Below are positions 49,001-60,806 of a stretch of 64,000 nucleotides of DNA, in pieces. The DNA comes from Anisodus tanguticus (lineage: Eukaryota; Streptophyta; Magnoliopsida; Solanales; Solanaceae). A program made the translations under genes and the position numbers. Where the stretch lies: NCBI GenBank assembly GCA_034509755.1, contig CM067541.1, forward strand, positions 17,844,001-17,908,000, read 5' to 3'. The notes beneath the pieces were generated by a model. The model was given only the letters and a program-made list of their open reading frames with translations, had not been told where the DNA came from and ran no database searches. Numbering within the stretch: position 1 is the first letter of the stretch; the number at the start of each line of letters is the position of its first letter.

Positions 49001-52000
49001 CAAAAACTATATCTCTATATTTAAGGGATAGCCATGTTTTTCACATTTATTTCTGTGCATGTCTCATCTCTAGCCAACAGATATATCGTGTAATTTTTGG
49101 GTGTTTATATATAAGGATTACGTTACGATTTCGTGTATCTTGCAACTTTACTTTAAAGAATATAACCAAAGGATCTTATGAAACCTCCATCTCCTATTTC
49201 CTTTGGCAATTAATTGGTTCCATGTGGCTATACTTCTATATGGTTTTATTCTTTCTAGACCATCATGTTATAGGTTTTTATTTTAATTTTTTGTTCTTTA
49301 CATTTTAAAATATTGAAAGGGTCATCTAGTTGGAGAGTCATGGTAGGTTAGGTCACAAGAGTCCCTCATTCTTTGTACTGTATTTATTATGAATAAACAT
49401 GTTTTGGCTCATAATTATAGAACTTTCAATTTCTATTCATTTCTAGGAAAGGCAGATAGTATCCATTATCCTAATGGTAAAGTTCTAATCTTGGGTATGC
49501 TATAGCATGGTTCTTTGTGGCACTCCAGCTTACATGTTGTTACAGGTCCTGAAGAAGGCAGATATGATACGCAAGAATGCCGTTGAGAGTATTTTGGCAG
49601 AACGTGATATCTTAATATCAGTTCGCAATCCCTTTGTGGTGAGCATGTTGAAATGGCAAATTACTTTACTGAAGATATGATTGTACCTCTTTTACTGATT
49701 TTATTTTTCATTAGGTTCGCTTCTTCTATTCATTTACTTGCCGTGAAAACTTGTACCTTGTGATGGAATACTTGAATGGCGGGGACCTATATTCATTGTT
49801 GAGAAATCTAGGCTGCTTAGATGAAGAAGTCGTTCGTGTTTATATAGCTGAAGTTGTGAGTATCTATGTCTCTGTCGTGCTCTCTAAAGTTCTGTACACT
49901 ATGGTGAAACACCTAAATCTGAAGTTCTGAGGTGCTAGGTGCTTGCCCTGGAATACTTGCACTCTCTGCATGTGGTTCATCGAGATCTGAAGCCTGATAA
50001 TTTGTTGATTGCACATGATGGTCATATCAAGGTAAAACTTGTGTCTAATACGTACCTTCTTCATAAAATTAAATGTATTGTCATAATCCTTGTTTTAGGT
50101 GGGCGTATTTCATCTACCAGGCTTAGGTATAGTGTTTAATAAGTAAGGTGTGATGGCTTTTTCCGAAATCCACCTTGTGTGCTCCTACTTATCTTAATAA
50201 TGATATATCTGGAATCAAGTGTCAGCATTATCTTTCTTAGCTCAAGGACATGTGTTGGTCCATGATTTAGAATCCTTCATTTATTGTGGAATTTCAAGAG
50301 TGACTAGGATCAGGTTTGTAAATTTTTAATTTTACGTATGAGAAAATGAAAGCCAAAAAGATTTTGAAACACCCTTATTAGTCTGACATTTTGAATTCCA
50401 AATTCGAGCAAATGAAGGCCACAATTTTGAAAACAATGAAAATGAAAAGTCCCAACTTTTTCGTTATTGCCATATCAAAAAGAAAAAGCCCAAGTTTTAA
50501 TTTGGATAATAGTTGCAGATATGTAAAGAAACGCGAGAGCTTCAGTACACTAATGTAGGTTCAGATAATTTTATTCTGGCAAAATTAACTATTTATTCAA
50601 ATGAATATAACTGTGTATTCTGAGATGGTTACAACAGCGAACTGGATGCCAAAGGAGACCTTGCATTGTGACGTCAAGAGTTTTATGTTTTACACAAAAA
50701 GGTCGTGGTTCATGATGACATAATGACGGGCAACTTGTCAAATCATGTTGCAAATTGTTGTTTGCCGTTGTTGTAAAGCCAGTTCATACAACAACTATCC
50801 CTCAATCCCAAGCAGCTCATCATTGGATAAAATTGCTCTAACTGTATTCATTGATGTTTCTGCTTGTTGTTGAAGTTCTTTTAGCATTTTTAAGGTGTTG
50901 TTAAGCTTGCAGTGGTAAACATGTCGATGATTTTCTTGTGCTTTCTGCTTTAAATCACATTGGTTTCATGCTGATGAGTTAGTTCTTACTTAGTGTAATT
51001 TCGTTCAGTTGACAGACTTTGGGCTTTCTAAAGTTGGTCTTATCAATAGCACAGATGACTTATCTGGTCCAGCTGTCAGTGGAACATCCATGATGGAAGA
51101 TGATGATTCTCATCTATCTGCATCTGAGCATCAGCAGGAAAGGCGGAAGAAACGTTCTGCAGTAGGTACACCGGACTATTTGGCGCCTGAGATCCTTCTA
51201 GGAACAGGGCATGGTTTGTACCCACGTGTTTTCCTTCTTTCTTCATTGACAATGAATAACTGATTATCTTTCAACTTGGCAGATGAAGCATTATTTTTAA
51301 GTGATCAACATAATGGTGCCAAATAAATTCCCTTTTCCCTATTCTTCACAATTCCCAATTCAGCAAAGGAGGATTGCAGTATGTTGAGTATCAACGTAAA
51401 AAATAATCTCTGAATACTGAATTTGCTGTGACAATCTCTACCTAGGAACGTAAAACATCGCTACTTGGGTGTAAATTTAAATATACGAGGAGTTCCATTG
51501 CATCGTCACCCGGGTGACTCTTGAGGGATTATAAGTTAGGGTTCTCACACTAAAGAAAGTGGAGGGTGCAAAATTGTTAGTATCAACATCTAGATGTGGG
51601 GCTAGATGGAATTTTTTTTCCTCATATATAATTGATCCAATTAACTTGGGATTGATTGATAAAAGTGGATATCGTACTATATATAGCTGGCTGTTTAGAA
51701 GACGTAAGAGAAATATGAGAGCTCATGTGGGTTGGAAGGAGAGAAATATGAGAGCTGTCTGAAAGGTTAGAGAATGACTTTGTACATTTGAGTAGTCTTT
51801 TGTCCGTTGTTTGGTGCACCCATGAGACCTGGGTTTGTATAGAAGAATGGGTGTGTTTTGGAGAGCCATATTTTTTAGCAGGCTCTACTTTTTGGTATAC
51901 TGCTTGTATGCCTTTTCTCACATCAGTAAAATTATTTACTGTGGTGAAAGAAAGTAGATATGGTACTATGCGCTCATGCATACCATAGAGGTCAAAATAT

Positions 52001-55000
52001 CTGGAATGTAGAGGGGAGCAAGGGTGAGTTGGCGTACGAGTTCGGAGTTCCCTCCAAATTATTGCTTTTCTTTAGAAATCTAGACATACTTTCATGAACC
52101 TTTGTCCAATTTGTCTTGGGCTAGTAACTTGAATATATATGTAACCTGGCATTCTTATAAAAACAATTTGGATTTGAGAGCATTTTTTATTACACCCTTC
52201 TGTTTCCTATTTAGTTCTAATCATAGGCTACATAAATTCTTTTCAGGTTTCACGGCTGATTGGTGGTCCGTGGGCATTATTCTCTTCGAGTTGATTGTTG
52301 GCGTTCCTCCTTTTAATGCAGAGCATCCTCAGGTTAATATGTTGTCTTCTTATTTGTATCTTTTGTCCATATTCTTCCATGTAGTTTGTTATCTCTTAGG
52401 TCATAAGGAGTTGTACTACACTACCCATTTGGCTGTAGATTAGTTTTTATATAAAAGAGAAAGAAAAAAAGCCACTAATGTTTCTATTTATGCACACTAG
52501 CTCTTTCTGGACGTGGATACCAGTTCTTTATATGCGTATGTTTTGCATTTGTGGATTACTTGACGATTATAAAGTGAAGTACCTTATTTTTATGCAGAAG
52601 TCTTTATGACAAAATTAATACCACCTTGATACCTGTTAGGGTTATGAAATTCCATTGATACAAAGCTGATTCCAAACGACTCAATGAGGGATCGGCCGAC
52701 ATGCACCCAATCGGATTTGGACATGTTTTGATAAGATACGACGATGATAACAACATCAACTATAGCTAAATCCCAAGCTAATTAGATTTTTCTATAAGAA
52801 TATCAGTTAAAATTAAAACCAAGTACTAATATACTGTTGATTTTACATGTAGGACAAATTAGAATTGACTTTTAAATTTGCGGTCTATGAGTTGGGTGCT
52901 TAAACCACTGAGATGCGGATGCTTGATGGCAACCTCGTACATGGTGAATAACCAATTCAATTGAAATGGAATCTTTAGTTTAAGTCAACACAATTTAGGA
53001 GGAATCAAGGAAAGATGTTGACTCAAATCTGGTATTTCGATAGGAGAGTTTGGAAACAAAAAAAGAAGTGGGTTAAAACATAGATCTGCAGTGTTTAGCT
53101 CTTTTATCTGATGTCGAGCAGTTTGATATATGTAACATTGATATAATTATCAAAAATGTATGTAGCACTTGGTATAAATAGTTCAGTGTTTGCAGTTCTG
53201 ATTCCTTCATATTTTTTTTACCTTACAGTAGCATTCTGTGAGTAGTTTCTCTTCTCTGGATGTAGTATGTTGATGAAGTTAAATGATTTATGAAGCTTTT
53301 CTGATGTTGTACTGGTCTCTTTTTTTTTTGGGGGGGGGGGGGGTCATTTTCAGAAAATTTTCGATAATATTCTCAATCGCAAGATACCTTGGCCACTGGT
53401 TCCCGAAGAAATGAGCGATGAAGCACAAGATCTGATTGACCGGTAAGAGAATCATTCTGGTTGTTATTTAAGTTCCATTTTCATCTTAATTTTCAGTTGG
53501 CAAGTTTTTTTCGAAGAACCTTCAGCTTTTAGCCAGTTCTCATTTAACTTCTGGGATAAGGAGATTTAGATGGAGGCTCTATGTTATTATGCATGCTTGA
53601 ATTATGTGGAATTAATTTGTGAGAGGCTGTGGATCACTATAATGCAGTTGACTTTTGACTAAAAAGCATTGTCAGTTATAATGAAAAGCTTGTCTAATTG
53701 CCAAAAAAAAAAAAATTCAAATTGCCAAAAAAAGAAAAGCTTGTCTATATATATTCTAAAATCGATTAGCAATCCTAATCCTCTATTAGATGCCAAAGGC
53801 TTTTAGTTAATATTTTTATTTGAGCCGATGGTCTATCGGAAACAACCTCTCTACCTCCCAAGGAAGGGGTAAGGTCTGCATACACTCTACCCTCCCCAGA
53901 CCCCACTTGTGGGATTACACTGGGTATGTTGCTGTTTTTGTTTTCCATTCAGGAATTCTTCTGTATTTACAAAGAGTCGACATTACTTCCATCAAGCCCT
54001 GAACTACACATCCTTCCCAATGGAATAGAAGAAGAATCTTACGATGAAAAGGATAATGGTGATAATTATAAATTTGGAGTGGATCTATTCTGCCAAAAAT
54101 GTGAACAGGCTGGGGTTTGAACAACAATAAATTGCTGCTGAATATATTCTGGAATTTTCAGGTGGTGCTACTAAGATTAGCATCATCAGGCTTTAGTAAT
54201 AATAAACACAATATGCTTCTCTTTGTAACTTATCTATTGTAGAATTTTTTGTTTCTGTCTCTCAACTTTTGAAAGCTGCTATCATGGTAAATTTCAGATT
54301 ACTAACAGAAGATCCTAATATGAGACTTGGAGCCGGAGGAGCATCAGAGGTGATGTTCTGTTTTACAACTAACTTTGATATTGAACCTAAATCTGTTCAT
54401 TTTAGATCTCGAGAATAAATTGTAGAATGACTATGACCCTTGTGCAGGTGAAGCATCATCCATTTTTTAGAGATATTCACTGGGACACACTTGCTAGACA
54501 GAAGGTTTGACTGCGATATACTTTATCCATAGAAGTGATTCGTTTTCATTTAACTGTTAACTGTACTAGCAGATGGTTCCTAGTGCCAAGCCATGAAACA
54601 TAACCGACCTCACCTAGTTTGGGATTGAGGCGTAGTTGTGTTGTTGTTGTTGTATTAGTAGATGGGTCAATCAAACTTTTTTCTACTGATTCATGTTGCA
54701 TCAATGCTTGGTACTTTTTCTCAGGCTGCATTTGTGCCTGCATCAGAAGGTGCAACGGATACTAGTTACTTCACCAGCCGCTTCTCTTGGAATCCTTCAG
54801 ATGAACAAGTATATGCAGCCAGTGAATATGAGGACTCTAGCGGTGATGGTAGTGTTAGTGGTAGTAGCAGCTGTCTAGATAATCACCAAGATGAACAGGT
54901 GTGTTGGTTATCACCCACAAAATAAATAAAAAAATAAAGGACTGGCATGTTAAGTCTCAACATGTCTTGATCTCTCTTGATTTTTCATTAAGTAGGTTTA

Positions 55001-55650
55001 ATTTTGACGATTTGATGTGCAGGGTGATGAGTATGCTGGTATTGCAGAATTTGAGTCCGGCTCTTCTGTCAACTATCCTTTCAATAATTTCTCATTCAAG
55101 GTAGTTTCTTGTTTTACAACATTCTATTCATGATTGTCTGCTTTTGATGGGTGGATGTTATCTGCATGAAGATGCCACATCAGTTAGAACTGCAACATTT
55201 TAAGGCTCGAGTGAATACATGAAAATTGTCAGGTTATGACTGGCTGCTGTTGCAGCTGTTGGCCATGTATTCTTAAATCACTTTAGCAGGATGACATACT
55301 GTTTCAATGTTTTCTGGATCCACTTTGATCTTTTTCTTTACCTTTGTACTGCAGTTTGTTTGCTTATGATTAGGAGATTACTAAGTTTGTTTGCTCTAAT
55401 AAAGAACTTATAACGTTTCAGCATTCTCTAACTTTGTTCTCTCATTTGTTCCAACTTTCTGCTTTGGTTAACCAGATTTTACTTCTCTTTAATTAAATGT
55501 GATACTTTATTCAGTACTCAAAAAAGTTGATGATATTGAATTTTAAAATCTAATTTTCTTCAACAGAATCTGTCCCAGCTTGCATCAATCAACTATGATT
55601 TGCTTACGAAAGGTTGGAAAGATGATCAGCCGTCAAATCCTAATGTATAG
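40091..55650 (+). CDS. IREH1: IREH1-like AGC serine/threonine kinase, 17 exons
   Basis: Exons: 40091-40622, 43326-43396, 43481-43663, 43755-45128, 48256-48428, 48622-48865, 49546-49638, 49715-49855, 49939-50031, 51009-51213, 52247-52332, 53354-53442, 54298-54349, 54448-54504, 54725-54898, 55023-55100, 55567-55650. All introns are GT-AG and the joined frame is 3729 bases, 1242 residues plus stop. Residues 1-262 are Ser/Pro-rich. Residues 263-370 are helical and resemble the MAST-kinase N-terminal domain. A C2HC finger has C550, C553, H565 and C569. The kinase domain covers about 829-1131: glycine loop GAFGRVF, Lys859, HRDLKPDN with Asp953, DFG at 971, a long activation segment and APE. Residues 1132-1242 are an AGC tail. 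Known family roles in Arabidopsis are root-hair and root growth. The start is the first ATG in context CAAGATGG. Paralog identity rests partly on gene order, so IRE3 is the alternative. Confidence 0.95.
40726..40747 (+). repeat. (AC)11 microsatellite in IREH1 intron 1
   Basis: Eleven AC units follow a short TATATA run. Confidence 0.95.
41698..42788. mobile_element. hAT-like non-autonomous element in IREH1 intron 1
   Basis: The ends are TAGAGCCATCAATGTGGGCT (left) and TAGAGCTGTCATAAATGGGC (right, minus strand). The flanking 8-mer GTTTCTTA is identical on both sides (41690-41697 and 42789-42796), the hAT signature. Both ends have clustered GGGCC/GGCCC and CCAACCC motifs. It encodes no transposase. 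A short SINE is nested at 42343-42475. Confidence 0.9.
42343..42475 (-). mobile_element. TTG-tailed SINE/LINE tail nested in the hAT element
   Basis: It starts on the plus strand with CAACAACAACATACCGAGTG and runs to AAAGCATAAGCCAAGC. The flanking 17-mers ACTTGAAGGCAAACTTA (42326-42342) and ACTTGAAGCCAAACTTA (42476-42492) differ at one base, a clear target duplication. It therefore inserted after the hAT element. Confidence 0.88.
45263..45790 (-). mobile_element. 5'-truncated RTE LINE tail in IREH1 intron 4
   Basis: In minus order it starts in the last LINE codons (GRPKKYWEEVIRWDMAQVQ, 45785-45730), continues through the 3' UTR and ends in (TTG)n at 45263. The 16-bp flanks TATGTTGGTAAATGTA (45247-45262) and TATGTTGTTAAATGTA (45791-45806) differ at one base. 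Its final 120 bases equal the short SINE-like copies. Confidence 0.92.
46571..46815 (-). repeat. two tandem TTG-tailed SINE copies in IREH1 intron 4
   Basis: Copies at 46571-46690 and 46691-46815 differ at only about three bases over 120. Both start CAACAACAACATACCCAGTA and include AGTGTACGCAGGCC. The exact 120-base period points to a local duplication of one insertion, not two insertions. Confidence 0.9.
53320..53343 (+). repeat. T10-G14 homopolymer pair before exon 12 of IREH1
   Basis: Ten T (53320-53329) run into fourteen G (53330-53343), only ten bases before the acceptor-proximal TCATTTTCAG and exon 12 at 53354. Confidence 0.9.
53822..53940 (+). mobile_element. TTG-tailed SINE in IREH1 intron 12, sense orientation
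   Basis: It begins GAGCCGATGGTCTATCGGAA, contains GGTAAGGTCTGCATACACTC and CCCCACTTGTGGGATTACAC, and ends TGTTGCTGTTTTT. It is the reverse orientation of the copies in introns 1 and 4. Confidence 0.85.
54577..54655 (+). mobile_element. SINE fragment in IREH1 intron 14
   Basis: The block CACCTAGTTTGGGATTGAGG followed by a GTAGTTGTGTTGTTGTTGTTG tail is a second Solanaceae-type SINE 3' end. The flanks TAGCAGATGG (54567-54576) and TAGTAGATGG (54656-54665) match at nine of ten bases. Confidence 0.65.
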
Positions 55651-57316
55651 CTCCAGGGAACTGTGCCTATGAGAATATTCAAACTTTTGTTTTCCTGGCT
55701 TGTAAAATCAACAAACAGAAAGCCCGCCCATCATCTCCCTGTCTTTACACCTTGTAAATGTATGTATCTGACGAAGTCTAATGCAATATATCTAAAAATT
55801 ACTCCTTTTCTCTCAACTGGTTTTAATTTTTCCGTTTTTGTACCCTTGCAGATATAGAAGCAACTTATAGATCATGATCACGACTACTGGGGGTGTGATG
55901 TGTTTTCATGATACAGAAAAATCTCATGCTGTGAGGTTGTGCTTTGAATCGTTTTATTTAGTGTGACAACCTTGTATCTCTTTTTGTTCTCATGCATGGC
56001 CATGAGGTGCCTTGTGGTTTTTGACTTCAGGCTTTTGATTGTGTTGTAATTGTGTCCCTCCACAGCAATGAGAACTCATATCCTGTTTTGAAAAGGGATT
56101 GGACTTGTTGCCTCAAGTTTTGGTGTTTAACTCTTCCATTCCCTTGATACTAGTGAGAAAAGTCGTGGTATTTGCAACCATCACCTACTTCTATTTCTTT
56201 TGTGGAAGTTTTTGCTAATTTTGCTGTCCTCTCTTGGTGCTGGCTGGCTAATTTCTCAGAGAGAAAAACTATTTTGCCTTTAACAGTGGAAAAAGAAGAG
56301 ATTTAAAACGCAAAAGAGGTCTACATCTAACACAGCTAAAATCAATCAACAGGAATCATAATTATTGATATTGCCACTGAGATTTGGTACCATAATGTGG
56401 TTTGTTAAGAATTCCATATTTATTAAAGAATAAGTTTAGGTATTGGTGCAACGAAATCTTTAGATTAATATTCTAATGATTAATTAATTGGTCCCATTTT
56501 ATGTAAGATGTAACTTATTTTCACGGCATAAAATAACTATGCTTTCATACTAGCATTTTATTACCTGAGTTATAATCTGCTAAGAGTCAAGGAAGATGAT
56601 CCCTTGGTATTTTTCAAGATCCTCTCAAAGCTCTGGTGCCCACATGTTTGCATAAATTATGAACAGACCACTAAAAATTACCGTGTCTGCTCATTCACAA
56701 AAGGTCCACAGTATTGTCTTAAAAATAGACATGGACCACTATAGCACATACAATGCATATACACAACGATGAAAAGAATTTTGCTGAGTGTTTAAGATTT
56801 ATCATATAGGTATAAAGTAATATCTGACCTATATACTAATTTTCATTCAACTGACTATCCTTCACGAGCTGTGGCTCTGCCCCCTATACACACACTACTT
56901 CCTATGTCTTTATTTATGATCATAAGATGTCACTTGGTGACAAGCCTATTGCTGTATATTGGGATTATGGGAAATAAAGCTTAAACAGCCAGAAATTATC
57001 TTGAATGGGCTTCAAACAAAGAGGTTAAATTCTAAGCTCACTTTGTTTATTTAAAAGATAGCATGCGGGTGGACAATGAAAGCTCATATCACACTATTAA
57101 CAACAGGGCTAGCAGTGCGTAAGGGTTCATTTGAACACATTTCACAGGAAAAGCGCACTAAATATAAGGTTATGCATTACTTTACTATTATAGATGTTAA
57201 ATCTCTTTGGTTATATAACTATCAACCAGTCTCTTCATTTGTCAATTTTGTTTCATGTACATATGATTTGTCCTCCAAGTGGCCTTTATTAGTGATTGAA
57301 CTGAATTTTTCTTACT
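55651..57316. other. IREH1 3' UTR and intergenic sequence
   Basis: The 3' untranslated end of IREH1 should lie in the first few hundred bases; I see no clear AATAAA signal to place it. A frame at 57076-57369 runs into the SINE that follows and has no motif. Confidence 0.4.
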
Positions 57317-57437
57317 ACAACAACAATATACCCAGTGTAATCCCACAAAGTGTGGTTTGGGGAGGCTAGGATGCACGTAGACCTTACCTCTACCTTTATG
57401 GGGCAGAGATGTTTTCCGATAGACGCTCAAATCAAAA
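57317..57437 (-). mobile_element. TTG-tailed SINE between IREH1 and the receptor kinase
   Basis: It starts CAACAACAATATACCCAGTG and includes ATCCCACAAAGTGTGG and GTAGACCTTACCTCTACC. More diverged than the intron 4 pair. Confidence 0.8.
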
Positions 57438-57671
57438 ATACTTCAAGAATATGAAACTTCACATGCCCCACTTTGTCACTAAGAACAACTCTCAATGTTA
57501 TCTATCTCCTTGCTGGCTTCAGCATATCCAGAATGAATCACATGCACGCATGCCTCATATACTCAGAGAACTGGCAAAACATGAAAAGGCAAAAGTAAAA
57601 GCTGAAGCAGTAATAATTACAGAAAGCATTATCAACCCAACAAGAATAAATGGTACAGATATTGGCTAATG

Positions 57672-57688
57672 CCCCCCCCCCCCCCCCC
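57672..57688 (+). repeat. C17 homopolymer
   Basis: Seventeen C in the stretch between the two kinase genes, 177 bases past the receptor kinase stop codon. Confidence 0.95.
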
Positions 57689-57864
57689 TCCAAAGGAAAG
57701 AGAAAGGGGCAACTAATCTGTTAATTCAAACTGAAAGAAGATGAGATGCCCCTCCCTAACAAACAACAAGTTCAATATGCTTAAAGAATTGGCTCGGTAT
57801 ATTAGTGATGAATCTGACTTTTAGCTTAATTATTGCACATCTCGAGGGACTAATAAGGACCACA

Positions 57865-60806
57865 TTACTCTGTTGCATTGGTAAGATCAGAGTGTTCATG
57901 CTTATCATGTGAGGTTGAACGTCGAAGCTCTTCAATCTGCTTAGTTATCTCGGTCATTGAAGGCCGGTTATCAGGATATTGAGCTGTACAATCTATTGCT
58001 AACTGCAAGAGTTGCACCATCTCTTCTTCAGCAGTCTGGTATCTTAGTAGTTCAATATCAAAAACTTCAGAAGGCCATTCTTCGTGAACAACCGATTGAG
58101 CCCACCTAGGCAAGTCAACACCTTCTTCATTCAAAAGTGCATGAGTAGGTGCCTTTCCAGTAAGAAGCTCCAAGAGTAATACTCCAAAGCTATACACATC
58201 TGCTTTTTGGGAAACCTTGCGAGGATCAGTTACTTCTGGAGCACGATATCCTGCAACTCGAGTAGGGGAGGATGGCGGTCCAACTAAGTTGGCTAGGCCA
58301 AAATCTGAGACGCGTGCTTCGTATGATTTGGTGAGAAGGACATTGGATGATTTGATATTCCCATGGGAGATGTTAGGAACTTGAGAGTGAAGGTATTCGA
58401 TGCCATTGGCAATTCCGAGGGCAATACTGGACCTGATTTCCCAATTCAATGGTGTTCTGCCAGCCCCTTTGCTTCCTAGTAAATTAAAGAAGTTTTAGTG
58501 AATGGAAAGTAGGTTCCAAGGAAAGAGTTCATTTCAGCTTCTTAGCTCCAGAGGCAAAAAATGTACAAGCTAAGTTCATATAAGATTCACATGACAGAAA
58601 ATTAATCACCAGTTGAACCATTAGTTTCAGAGGTTCAAAATTCTAGTCCTATACAGATGCTCTAAACAAAAAAAGAATATATAATGATATACCCTACTAG
58701 TGTAGGGCCAAGTGACAGATTATGTTTGTGTTTGTGCAACTTTCCCCTGTATATGGTTAAACAGGATACCTACAAAACAAGAAAGGACCCTTTGGCAATA
58801 ATGAAATCACTAAGTCAAATGGAGTACTACTTATTGCTTTTAATTACAGACAACTTTAGATCTAACATATTTCCTTATATTAGAAGCATGCTTTATATAA
58901 TGAAGGCTAAGGTAATGATAATAAATAATGCTTAATTCTAGGATCACATTTTCATTGGATTGAGGACCCCAATATAGAATGTTACACTGTATGATTGTAA
59001 GAAACAAGTCAAACTAACTACTCTAATAATCCCTCCCTTACATCTTATGTGTCAACATTTTCTTTTTAGTTTGTTTAAAATAGAATGTGGACTTTCTAAA
59101 TTAAAAAAAATTTAACTCAGTTTCTCATTTTATCCTTAATGAGAAGGTTTTATTGTCACACAAGTGTTATGGAATGTTTAAGACCATCAGTATAAAAAGT
59201 CTTATAAGCACACACGTGTGATGACAATATGATCACAAGTTCCTTTATTTCTTAAACTCCATGTATTCAAACTTTTCCGCATAAATTGAATAGGAGGGAG
59301 TACTAAAAACAGAAAAAAATAAAGAGATTGCACTGAGGTAAGTAGCATGGCTCCAACATAATATCAAAGCTGGAAGAAAATATAGTGCAAGTAATAAGGG
59401 AAAACAAGTAAGACCAGGTTTTGGCAGTGAAAGTGTAACTATAACTTACCATGAAGAAGTGCAGACAAGCTCCCCATAGGCATATAGTCAAAGACAAGAA
59501 GTTTTTCCTCCTTGCTGAAATAATAAGCTCTGAGAGGCACCAAATTCTCATGATTCATTGCTCCAACTGTTTCAATTTTCTCCTTGCACTCCCTTTCAGA
59601 TATAGTCACATCTCTCAATCTCTTAACAGCAACAATTGTACCTATCTCTAAAACAGCCTTATAAGCTGTTCCAAATGTCCCTTTTCCAAGAACCACAGCA
59701 GATGCTCTCAACAAATCCTCCACATCAAATGTTTTATTATAATCTCCAAAAAACACAAGCTTTTTAGCCCCATTTTCAACCCAATTCTCATCACCACTAC
59801 TCAATACTGCTGGTGTTGCCACTGAATTCCCATTACTTACACCTTCATTTTCAGGTTTCTCAATTTGTTTCTCCTCAGTAACTTCTGTTTCCTGTTTCTT
59901 AATTGTCTGAACATCAAAAGACCTCGTTTTTTTGCCACTTTTCGCCCTACATAACACAAACAAAATCGACAAAAGAATGAAAAAAACTGCAATAGAACCA
60001 ATGACAATCCCTGCAATAGCTCCACCAGATAGCTTCTTTTTTTTATTACTGAAATTTCCAACTTCAATTCCAGCAGTAGCTATAGCCGGCTGAGTCATAT
60101 TATTTCCTGGACAAACATTAAGTGGCTTTCCACATAGTGAATTCCCAATAAAAGCACTCATAGGCATTGACCCTAAGCTTCTCGGAATAGACTCATTTAG
60201 TTTATTGAAAGACACGTTAAACTGTTCAAGATTAGGAAACTTTAACTCGGGTAAAGACCCCGAAAACTGATTCTTCTGAACAAGAAGTGTTCTCAACCGA
60301 GTTAAATTGTTAAACGCAGATGGAATATTACCAGAGAAGTTATTATCAGCAAGATTTAACCGGACTAAAGAATGAAGCCCGGAGAGAAAAGTAACTGGAC
60401 CGGAAAAGAAGTTACCCTGGATATACACATTACGCAGCTCAACACATTTGGAAATATCATAAGGGAGACGACCTGAAAGGCGGTTAAAACGAAGACTAAG
60501 TGTACGTAAACGAGTGAGGTTGGAGATTGTGTTCATTGGAAGGGTACCGGATAGAGCAGAAGCTGGTAGCCGGAGTACGGTGACACGGTTGTTTTCGCAT
60601 TGTATGCCAGCCCAGTTGCATGGGGAGGTGGTGCTGGTGTTCCAGAGAAATGTACGTCCGCCTACAGCGGAGCGAAAGGCTAGAAGGGCAGTGCGATCGG
60701 TGTTAAGGTCTGATGAAGTTATGGTGAACATGAGAGTGTGAATGAGGATGAATAATAGAAGCATTGTTAAATTTGATTGTGTAAGTGAAATAGAAGTAGT
60801 CAGCAT
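57865..60806 (-). CDS. RLK902: LRR receptor-like kinase, RKL1/RLK902 type
   Basis: Two exons on the minus strand: 60806-59450 and 58475-57865, with a GTAAGT donor and TACTAG acceptor, 655 residues. An in-frame stop at 60848-60846 makes 60806 the first ATG; the next, at 60764, would shorten the leader by 14. Residues 1-32 are a signal peptide, 33-70 the LRR N-cap with C63 and C70, then about five LRRs. A membrane span lies near 256-280. The kinase-like domain has glycine loop GKGTFGTAY, Lys395 and DFG at 510. The catalytic loop reads HGN (490-492) in place of HRD, so phosphotransfer is likely weak or absent, as for the 'probable inactive' At1g48480 group. Known relatives act at the plasma membrane in immunity. 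It faces IREH1 tail-to-tail with 2.2 kb between stop codons. Confidence 0.95.
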
